From assembly GCA_028015205.1 (NCBI GenBank), contig CM051513.1:51286341-51350340 (forward strand): a DNA stretch of 64,000 nt, read 5' to 3'. Position numbers and translations under genes: made by a program. Source of the stretch: Mytilisepta virgata (taxonomy: Eukaryota; Mollusca; Bivalvia; Mytilida; Mytilidae). This document shows, piece after piece, positions 44,501-56,500 of this stretch. Below the pieces are notes generated by a model, which saw nothing but the letters and a program-made list of their open reading frames with translations, made no database searches and was not told the origin of the DNA. Numbering within the stretch: position 1 is the stretch's first letter; each line of letters begins with the position of its first letter.

Positions 44501-47500
44501 CAATGGAGGTTAATTTAACGTGTACCACCAATGGAGGTTATTTTAACGTGTACCACCAATGGAGGTTATTTAACGTGTACCACCATTGAGGTTATTTAAC
44601 GTGTACCACCAATTGAGCCTTGAGGTTAATTTAACATGTACTACCAATGGAGGTTAATTTAATGTGTTCCACCAATTCAGGTTATTTATTCATAGACTGA
44701 AAAAATTTCAGTCAATTACTATATCAGTGATAATTTCATCAAATTCCAAAAAACTTTCAGGCATGCATGCTTACCATCATCCTTTGTCCTTTTCTGTGAA
44801 TCTTCATTCCATTTAATTCTATGCATCATTAATCGTCGGAATTTTCTTTGCTGCTTTGGTCCTGAAATAAAAGCAAAATGTATTATTTACAGAGCAAGTG
44901 TTAATCTGTATCTGATCTCCAGTTAAGGGGCATGGCAATTTTCTCCAGTCCATTAGACGAGAGAAATTGCCATGCCCCTTCACTGTCAATCAGATACAGA
45001 TTATTACATGTTCTGTAAATGATTTGTGGAATGGTGCGATAGGGAACATTCAACAAATAAAAGTCTTTCATACTAATTTTGATGTGCAAAATGTGCAAAT
45101 TTTGTCGATTTACGCTCAAGGCCCAAAATGTTGAAAACCAAAACAAGAATCCAAAAGGTTGAAGAGCAAATTAAAAAATAAGAAAAATGAAAAACTGACA
45201 TACATAAATGTTCTAGAACATTCTAAGCTCACGGTCTCAAAGTTAATGTTGCGGCAAAACTCAAAAGGTCAATCCATAAAAATCAATCCATTCTTTAGAA
45301 CTTTCCAAGGAGGAGGAGATGGAAATGGTGAATTACGTTCACCATTTGAGATTTGACAAGGATTAATTTGTTGAACAGAGATAGCTGTTCTCTTGATGAC
45401 TTGAAATTATAGCACAGAATATGGAAAACAAGCAATAATTGTTTTGGGATGCCAACACTAATCTCCCAAATGAAGTTTCCCATAAGCTACTGAACAAGCA
45501 ATTCTTCAATGGCCCTGTTCAACCCTCCCTCCCCCCCCCCCCCCCCCTTTTTCCAAAAAAAAAAAAAGTAAACTTTAATTGAATGCATCTTCCCATAAGT
45601 AGAATTATCACTGGAAAGACAGACAGACGTATGTACTGTAGGTGTATTATCACTGGACAGACAGACAGATGTATGTACTGTAGGTGTATTATCACTGGAC
45701 AGACAGACATATGTACTGTAGGTGTATTATCACTGGACAGACAGACAGAAGTATGTACTGTAGGTGTATTATCACTGGACAGACAGACAGATGTATGTAC
45801 TGTAGGTGTATTATCACTGGAAAGATAGACAGACGTATGTACTGTAGGTGTATTATCACTGGACAGACAGACAGATGTATGTACTGTAGGTGTATTATCA
45901 CTGGACAGACAGACAGACATATGTACTGTAGGTGTATTATCACTGGACAGACAGACAGATGTATGTACTGTAGGTGTATTATCACTGGACAGACAGACAT
46001 ATGTACTGTAGGTGTATTATCACTGGAAAGACAGACAGACGTATGTACTGTAGGTGTATTATCACTGGAAGCCAGACAGACGTATGTACTGTAGGTATAT
46101 TATCACTGGACAGACAGACAGACGTATGTACTGTAGGTGTATTATCACTGGACAGACAGACAGACGTATGTACTGTAGGTGTATTATCACTGGACAGACA
46201 GACAGAAGTATGTACTGTAGGTGTATCATCACTGGAAGCCAGACAGACGTATGTACTGTAGGTGTATTATCACTGGCTCCTTTATTTAATTAAATATTTG
46301 CACAAAACTAAGGGCTAAAAAATTACAAGTTAAAAGTTGTATGAGCGTCACTGGAATTGTCCAGGGGAATTAACTCTTACCTCCTTCCACAACCACCACA
46401 TTACAGTCCTTGTGACAAACTGCTATTCCAGTCATAAAAAGTTGGTTTGCATTAGCTTCTATTTTGAATTTCTTTGCTGGATTTTTTAAATCTTTCAATC
46501 TGAAAAAAGGCAAAGTTACACCTATTTCTGTTATTTCTTCTTTTAAATTTTACATTTAAGTCTTTTTTTTTAGTTACCCCCCTTTACACATTTATAGAAT
46601 TTTCAGAAACATGTATTGTAACTATTCAACCTATCAACTCTAGAGACGTAACAATTCACAGTAGAGTACCGAATCACGGTATTCTCCATCATGGTTTTAT
46701 ACATGGTACATTGTACATAGGGCCAATTACGATACAAACGATACATTCATACAAGGTTTATATTAAAATAAAATGCTCCGCGAGGCGCAGCTAGATACGA
46801 CCGCAGATGTTGAACCCTGAATAGCCCCCCCCCCCTTCCCCCCCCCCCCCCCCCCCCCCAAAAAAAATAATTTACCCCTTTTCTAACTTTTGTGCAATAC
46901 ACTATGAAGTTGCGCATTGACCAACCCCTCCCAAAAAAACCCCCAAAAAACAATTCAATTTATTGTAAACCCCCCCCCTCCCTTTTTTTTGCTAAAAAAA
47001 ATTTGAAATTATCTTTTTAAATTTATGCAATATGAAATGAGAAAAAAATTAACCCCATTCCCAATTTCTCATTTACACCCGCTAAATTTTGTTTTCAAAT
47101 CCCCCCCCAACAATTTCTTTATACTTTGCAACCATAACAGCCCATTTAAATACACCATAAACGTATTAAAATAGAAAATGACATCATAGTCATGGATGGC
47201 AAATTTTAAATATACATAATTTAAAAGCAGTTTAGATGAGATAAACAAAAAAGCTTCATCAGCACATTTTATATTGGCAAATTTCAAATGAATTTCATTA
47301 AACTAAAGTTATTGGCAAATTTCCAATGGAATTTGTTAATAATAAAGTTTTGATAACAGGGCACACATATCAATTTCTTGCTATTGCGCAATACTGTGCA
47401 ATTGAAGATTGATTGCTATTGCGCAATACTGTGCAATTGAAAATTTCTTTAAATATTTGACACATAATAGGTTTCTGACACAGAATAACTGAAATCAAAG

Positions 47501-50500
47501 AACTTAGAATTGGTTATATGATTTGAATTTATATTCAATTTTTTGCTTCTTGTGCAATACAATATGCTGTGGAGAATTGCCCCCCTCCCCCCCCCCCCAA
47601 CAAAAATAATTTACCACTTTTTTAGCTTTTGTGCAATACACTATGAAGTTGCACATTAACCCCCCATCCCCCAAAAAACAATAAAATTTGCTGTAACCCC
47701 CCCACCCTTTTCTTCCTAAAAAAAATTTGAAATCTTCTTTTTAATTTATGAAATATGAAATGAGAAAAAAAAATAAACTATGCTATTGCATATTGACCCC
47801 CCCCCCCCCAAAAAAAAAAAAAAAAAAAAAAAAACTTATTGAAAAATTGTGCTAGCACATTCTACTCTCTTAGTACTCTCTTAGTAGCCTAATGCGTATC
47901 TACATAAACAAATGTATCAAGTAGGTATGGAGCCTTCACTAAACATCAAAGTTGAACTGGAGGGACCACTTTTCTACAATACACAACACAATATGTATAT
48001 CTACAATACACAACACAATACATATCGCTTATCTGACCAAATATCACAATACGTATCATTTGTCTCTGAAGCATATCGTTACACCTCTATCATAATCTAA
48101 AATGATAAGGAAAGCCAATTTTCCAGCTAAGGGTTGGTATTTCTCTGATTACCTCCGACAACACATGAGTTTTGACATACATGTACTTTACCCAAAGACA
48201 GTATGGCATAAAATCTATGCCAAAGTGACCTAATTCTTGTTGAATAATATTTCCGACCCATCTATACATCTGCAGATTGCAAGACCCTATCTTTACAAGT
48301 ACCTGACATATAAGCTTAGACATAAAATTTAACAAACATGTTGACTGGAAGCACAAAAAGAGGCAAAATAAAAACTTTGCCTGTTTGAAGAACTGGATCC
48401 TATAGAAAACTACATGGCGTGTACTTGCTGATATTTAAATGTTTTAGCCAAATTCAAGGAAATATAACCAATCAATAGTTTTACTAAGTTAAGAGTCTAT
48501 AGCTTTGTGAATATCATAAATAAAAGCGCAGAATATATAAGAACTAGTTTGAATTTTCAAAGGCTGAAAGTTTACAAAAAAATCACATAATTATTTGCAA
48601 TGAAACTGGACTTACTTTGTATGTTTTCATTATTTAATCTTATACCAAAGTTTGATGAAAGACTGTCAGACATACAGACAGAAGGAGAGTTTACCTGTCC
48701 CTCACTTTTCATCACACATAGGCGACCTGTAAAAATAGAAATGGTGTTACCTATACACAGACACATGAACACCCAGTGAAGTATCTTCTTTAATTTTTCT
48801 GATTTTCTTCTCTCTCCTCTGCTCTGTTGTTAATTTTCTAGCAGCATTTGCTTCTTCGTGGGCCCTGTAAAACACAATAGATTCAGTTTCTTGTGAAGTG
48901 ATGTAACAATATCAGTCCTCCATGTTATTGCATAAAAAAATTTCATTTAAAATCTTTGAACTTTGTCAGTGTTATGAAAAGAACATCTAATTTTGAAATT
49001 TAAATACAGTTGATTCTCGGTATCTCAAAGTGCAAGGGACCAAGGGAATGGGTTTGAGATAGCCAAAGTTTCACTAAAAAGAGGCTCCAAAGAGCCTGAA
49101 TTACTCACCTGTTATATTTTGTGTAGATCTTGCATCAATGATTATTTTTGCTATTTAATGTATACCGTCACAATTTTCTCCTTAATATTGACCTGTACAG
49201 CTAAAATATAGAATCCTGAACCCAAATAGATATGGTTGCTAGGGACTTTTTCATCGGTTGCTTGGACAGGTAGATTGTAGGGTCCTGAACCGAAATATAT
49301 CTGGTTGCTAGGAACTTTTCCATTGGTTGCTATGGATTTTTTCAATTACCTTGAACTTGAGCCTCCATATTGACTTGTACAGCTATATTATAGGGTTCTT
49401 AACACATATATATATGGTTGCTAGGGACTTTTTCATCAGTTGCTATGCACTTTTTCCATGACCTTGACCCTCCGTTTTACTTGTACAGCTATCATTTAAT
49501 TTATTTCAAGTTATGCTCTAAACATCTGTGACAATATGTCAGACCATTATTTTCTGTTTACATGTCAATAATCTTTCAAGGGCACCAGGGTTCAATTGAC
49601 GATTTTGGTCATGTTGACTTATTTGTAGATCTTACTTTGTTGAATATTTTTGCTGTTTACAGTTTGTCTTTATCTATAAAAATATTAAAGTTAATAACCT
49701 AAAACTGCAAAATTTCCTTAAAATTAACAATTCAGGGGCAATAACACAAAAATGGGTTGACCGATTCGTCTGAAAATTTCATGGCAGGTAGATCTTGACC
49801 TCATAAACATTTTTACTACTTGTCATATTTGCTCTAACAGCTTTAGTTTTTGAGATATGAGCCAAAAAGTGCATTTTCACCTATGTTCTATTTTAAGTCA
49901 TGGCAGCCATGTTTCTCGATAGACAAGAAAATAAAACATAAAATTTATACTAGATACCCTAAAGATCTTTCAGCCTAAGTTTGGCTGAAATTGATTCTGT
50001 AGTTTCAGAAGAGAAAATTTTTAAAAGTTTACAATCGTTATTGTTATGATATTGTATTATTATATTTATTTTGATATGGTATTGTAATTGTTATATTATT
50101 TATCTTGGCCTAATTTGTTTTGTGTAGCCTTATAACATGTATAATATGTTTACATAATACTTATAGTTGTTTACCAAATAATGTTATAACTGCGCAGTTT
50201 AGAAATCAATAATAGATACTGATGGAATGACTAGAACTTTCTATTTGACTTACGTAATAATTCTGGTGTGATTCGAACTTCTACCGTATTCCAGAAGTTT
50301 CCGTTCTACAGTATATATACGGACAAGAAAGTTAGACTTTCAGAGCAGAACGTATTGGACCAGACATTCTTGCGTTCTCAGCTGTTGGATTTACTTACGT
50401 TTCACACATCATCCTTGACACACTTTTATTTACGTTACATCATACTAGATTGTGACTGATTGGATATAATATTCCGTTTGGATTCCCGCAACAGTGACGA

Positions 50501-53500
50501 GAAGAATTCCGGATCAGGAAAAGACGGAGGATTTTGAACAGTTAAGTTGACATTTTATTTTGTGTAATATTATTTTGTAAACTTGTATATAATAAATCTT
50601 GTTAAATTTTATTATTGATTTGTGTCTTTTGTTGGCTACAATTTAAAGGTGATTGCGGCCGTAACATTATGATGCTGAAAAAAATGTGAAAAATTGTTTT
50701 TAAAGGGCAATAAAATGCTCCGTTGGCCGCAGCTTGATACGACCGCAGAGGTCGAACCCTGAACAGTTGTATCAAAGAACCCCCATAATTCAATTTTTAA
50801 TGAAATCAAACAAAGTTTCATTTTGGACGTTAAGGACCTCAATGTGGATAAATTTAAACACAAGGCCCAAAATCCAAAAATCTAAATACACAGTTAGATT
50901 CAGGATATCAAAGAACCCCATATATTCAATTTTTGTTAAAATCAAACAAAGAGTGATTTTGGACCTGATTTGTACCAACTTAATACTGGGCCCATAATCA
51001 AAAAATTCGTAAGGGTTCCGCGGAACCCAGTGTCTCGCCTACTTTTGATGTTGTCTATATTTTCAGTGTGATAGGTGAATGCACATAATAGATTTGCAGT
51101 TAATGAAATAAAACATTTGAAATGTATGAAAAAAGATTTTGTTGTAAAAAATTAATATAGTATGCAATTATATATATATAGATTTATAAATGAGTAGAAA
51201 CATAAGTTTGGTACAAATCCAGGATAGTTTAAGAAAGTTATTAAAATTTTGAAAACTTTAACCACAGAATGAATGTAATGTTTCCTGGCAGAAAAACTAA
51301 GTCCATTTATAAGTAATATACAGAAAAACTGGAATTTTTATTTTACAAAATTTACTTCTGGATACTATCTTATGATCATAAACAAGCTTCTGTCCAAGTT
51401 TGGTACAAATCCAGGATATTTTAAGAAAGTTATTAAAATTTTAAAAACTTTAACCACAGAGTGAATGTAATGTTTCCTGGCAGAAAAACTAAGTCCATTT
51501 ATAAGTAAAATACGGAAAAACTGGAATTTTTTTTTTTACAAAATTTCCTTCTGGATACTATCTTATGATCATAAACAAGCCTCTGTCCAAGTTTGGTAGA
51601 AATCCAGGATAGTTTAAGAAAGTTATTAAAATTTCAAAAACTTTAACCACAGGGTGAATATTTGTGGACGCCGCCGACGACGACGACGACGGAATGTAGG
51701 ATCGCTATGTCTCGCTTTTTCGACAAAAGTCGAAGGCTCGACAAAAACTAAGTACATGTTTAGATTCAGCATATCAAAGAACCCCAAGAATTAAATTTTT
51801 GTTAAAATCAAACTAAGTTTAATTTTGGACCCATTGGACCTTAATGTAGACCAATTTGAAAACGGGACCAAAAATTAAGAATCTAAATACACGGTTCGAT
51901 TCGACATATCAATTTGAAAGAACCCCAATAGTTCAATTTTCAATGAAATCAAACAAAGTTTAATTTTGGACCCTTTTGGCCCCTAATTCCTAAACTGTTG
52001 GGACCAAAACTCCCAAAATCAATCCCAACCTTCCTTTTGTGGTCATAAACCTTGTGTTTAAATTTCATAGATTTCTATTTACTTATACTAGAGTTATTGT
52101 GCGAAAACAAAGAAAAATGCTTATTGGGCCCTTTTTTGGAACCTAATTCTTAAACTGTTGGGACCAAAACTCCCAAAATCAATCCCAACCTTCCTTTTGT
52201 GGTTATAAACCTTGTGTTTAAATTTCATAGATTTCTATTAACTTATACTAAAGTTATAGTGTTAATAAAATTTAATTGTCTTAAAATTAAATTAATTTAT
52301 TGCATTCCAAACACTTTGAAATTTCATAGTTTATTATTTGATTAACGTTCCACAATTTATACTTTGCAATTTAATCATTTACATAACCTTAAACGTATTA
52401 CAGAATATGATTTAAAGCGCTTCATGGATTTGATTTATATTTAAACAGTGCACCCGGTAAATTTCATTCCACGTGCAGTTTTCCAACGAGAAATTTCAAC
52501 AGCCATGTGCAGTTTTCGAAAATTCAAAAGGAGGATACTACTGGATTTCTTAAATAAATAAGATAAGTTGATTTAATTTCATATTAATTTACAAACACAA
52601 AGTTTCATTTCGGTTTAAGTAAATGCATTTTACAGTTTTATTTTAATGCAGCCTTGTGATAGTACGAGCTGAAAATATGTATCGGTTTCAAGGTGACCTC
52701 TTTTTCAAAAATGTGGAAATCATTTACTCGTGATTATTTACATTATATTACCAAACAATGTTTCTTTTGTTTAATTTAATGCATTTACTATTAATGTTTA
52801 ATGGTAACTATATTTTCATGATTTGAAAATATGTGCAGAAATGAAGGTCATCTTTTCTATTTTGCTCATAAGTGTATTGGTAGCATTATTGAAGTAGTTC
52901 AATATTTGTTTTACTTTAACTGTCGATAATTAATTTACAGTTTAAATACAAAGCAAATATACTGGTACGATGAATGTATGTACGTATAAATTATAATACC
53001 ATGTTTATTGTATGTGTAAATTAGTAATGAATGCACGCCCCTCAGTGATTTGCGTGCTTGTTAATTTTAAATTCTAATTCCTATAACATTTCGCTACGGA
53101 ACACCGGCTTATAACTGTCAATTTTGCTGTTCTAATTTAAAAAAAAAAAAAAATATTGCATACTGCATTCAACAAATTAACACATCGCACAACAATTGTA
53201 TTGCCCGAAGAAGGTTTACTAATTTAAAAATAATTGAATTTTGCTGTAATGAATTTGAAATCGTTCGTTGTTACCTTTAGTGCGAAATTGTGTATTTTAA
53301 AGAAAATGTGGACTCTTTTTCTATTTATATTTCCTATTTTAAAATGCCTAGGAGAGAAAACTACAATCTTCGGCGGCGTTTAAGGCCACGCAGAAACCAG
53401 GAAGTTGAACAGCCTGTACCTGCCCCTGACCCTGATATTCCTGTTCCAGAAGCTTTGCCTGTTCCTGTGCCTAATCATGATGGCAATGTACAGAGGAGAC

Positions 53501-56500
53501 GTGCCAACAGAAGGCGTGCACAAGTGCAGCAACCTGCACAGCCACCAGAAAATCAACAATTGGACCAGAATTTGCAACCACCTGCTAAGCAGATGAAAAC
53601 AACTGCTGTTCAGGCTGAAATGGGTAATTGTTTAAATGCATCTGAGCCTTTATTAATCCCTTGTTCAAATGAAACTGATATATTAGTGTCGCCACAAATT
53701 AAACAAAAAATTTGGAATTTTGAATACGTTGACTTTTCAAATTTGCTTATACAAAACAGTCAATATTATAATAACACTGAACAAAAACAGAAAGTAATCA
53801 TTGAAAATGGAATGCTTGTTCTTTCATCTAAGCCTGAAAAGGTCAGGTCAGTTGATAATATTGAAGTTTGGACTGAAGCCTTTTCACATTTTTCAAAGGT
53901 ACTACTGCAAAGACATTCTGGTTTAGCACAGGATTTATTTACATATATGTCTGTTATTGGAAGTGCGGTTACAGATGCACCATTTGAAAGAGTTTATCAA
54001 TATGATAGACAATTTAGATTGCGTGTATCTCAAAACCATACAAAATCTTGGGCTCAGATTGATGTTTTTCTCTGGTTGCAATATATTGCCAAAGGTGCAC
54101 AGGGCATAGCTAGTAATATGGTCTATAACTTAGCAAAACCTTGTTATGATTACAACTTCAAAGGGTTTTGTTACAGATATCAGTGTATATACAGACATAG
54201 TTGTATGAAATGTTCTTTACAGCACCCAGCTATTTCATGTGTTAAATATGATAGGATACATGGTTATCAAGGCAATTTTCAAGGAGCTTTTAATAACAAC
54301 TTTGCAATGAGGCTTCTATATTCATCCAATTAGACCTGCCATTCAAAAATAGACCTCCAACAGTTAGAAAAAATAGGCCAATTTTGCCGCAAAACAGACC
54401 CAGCTTACGTGTACGTTATTCGTTTCCTAGATTCAATTAATTTAATTGACTTTTCTTTCAGACTTGTCAAAGGATCGATATGATATTTGGAAAATGGGAC
54501 ATTCTCCTGTTAAAATTGAAACTTTAGAGTTATATTTAAATGATTATCCAAATAAAGAGGACAGACTGATATTGTATAATGGGTTTAAATTTGGATTTCG
54601 TTTAAATTATAATGGCCCAAGAATTCCATTTGAATCAAAAAATTTGAAATCTGTTTTAATTAATCCTCAAGGAGCAAAATGTAAAATTGAAACAGAAATT
54701 GTATCTGGTAGAATAGCAGGACCTTTTGATAACCATCCTATATCTAACCTCAGGTGTTCCCCAATTGGACTTATTCCAAAGAAAACTGGTGGCTGGCGTT
54801 TGATAACCCATTTATCATATCCACCTATGTATAGCGTGAATGACTTCATTGATGAAACATTTACTTCTGTCAAATACTCTTCCTTTGATAATGCTATTAA
54901 TATGGTAAAAACATTAGGAAAGGGTGCAAAATTAGCAAAAATGGATATAAAATCTGCTTTTCGATTACTTCCCGTATATCCAGGGGATTTCGATTTACTA
55001 GGATTTAAGATAAAAGATAAATATTACATAGATAAATGCATGCCTATGGGTTGTTCAGTGTCGTGTTCAACATTTGAAAAATTCTCAACTTTTTTACATT
55101 GGGCTTTAGAAAAGAGATCCGGCTCAAAAAATATACAACATTATATGGACGATTTCCTGTTTGGTGGAAAATCAGATTCTTATGAATGTAAAAAGCTCAT
55201 GTCTCATTATGAAGATATTTGTAAAGATATAGGGGTTCCGCTTGCAAATGAAAAAACTGAAGGTCCTACTACAGTGATTGATTACTTGGGACTTACAATT
55301 GATACTGTAAATATGTTAATAAAGATTCCTCATGATAAAGTTCAAGATTTACAAGAAAAAATCACAAGATTATCTAATATGAAAAAAGTAACTTTAAGGG
55401 AATTACAATCAATTTGTGGCTCGTTAGCTTTCTGTACAAAAGCTCTACCTGCAGGAAGAGCGTTCAGTTGTCGCCTGTACATGGCTACTACTAGGGCATC
55501 AAAGTCATTCCATTTCATTAGAGTAACATCTGGTATGAAAAATGATTTGTTCATGTGGAAATTATTTTTAGAAAAATTCAATGGAGTTTCATACATTCAT
55601 GATATTGAATGGGTATCAAATTTTGATCTGGAGTTGTACACTGATAGTGCAGGTGGAAATGGTAAAGGGTGTGCAGCATATTTAAATGGTCAGTGGGCAT
55701 ATCTTCAATGGCCTATAGAATGGAAGGATTCAGAAATTCGTAGAGATATGACATATTTAGAAATAATTCCAATAGCCCTTGCCATATACCTGTGGTTTGA
55801 TAAATTTCATTTAAAAAATATTTTGTTTCATTCTGATAATCTGGCTGTCGTTACAATTTTAAACAAAAAATCTTGTAAATCAGAAAGAGTTATGTCAATT
55901 TTAAGAATAATTGTATTTTGTTCACTTATTGGCAATTTTCAGTTTAAATCTGTTCATGTTTGCTCAAAAGACAATGCAGTTGCTGATGCCTTATCTCGTG
56001 CAAATTTTCAGAAATTCAGACGTTTAGCACTAATGGCCAGCGATTTTCCAACTCCAGTTCCAGAAGAATTTTTGAACCTCTTAAGGGTGAAGTAAATAAA
56101 CTGTTACAACATTCTATTTCTGCAAATACAGTGAATGTGTATGAAAATGCAATTACTTCTTTTGCTAGCTTTCGTACAAGTTTTCAAGTTGAAGAAATTT
56201 GGCCTCCTCCTATTGATCATTTAATTAATTATATAGCATTTCTTTCTAAGAAAGGATATTCTTATAAAACTGCAAAATCCTATTTATCAGGAATAAATTA
56301 TAAATTGAAAATTAATGATTGGAATGACCATTCTGATTCGTTTATTTTGGAAAAAATGCTCAAAGGAATGCAACGCCTTGGGAAAACCACCGATTCTAGG
56401 AAGCCAATTACTATTGATATCTTAAAGCGAATAATACCAGTTCTTAACTATGTTTGTGATTCTCTTTATGAGACAAAAATGTTTTCAGCAGCGTTTTGTT

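Noticed and set aside
36833..44688. CRISPR-like array
   Set aside because: Units abut without spacers, the DNA is from an animal and no cas genes are present.
45519..46293. Several overlapping repetitive frames on both strands in the 42-bp array
   Set aside because: Same cause: a 42-bp unit keeps frames open on both strands.
48572..48730. An extra PRPF3 exon after exon C (acceptor TTTTTACAG at ~48731)
   Set aside because: Joined to exon C it reaches a stop within eight codons, whereas exon D at 46499 continues PRPF3 in the correct phase.
30838..50041. Treating the solo LTR at 50042 as the 3' LTR of the element starting at 23552
   Set aside because: It has its own TTAT target duplication, and PRPF3 exons D-G lie between the two; the left element is simply truncated.
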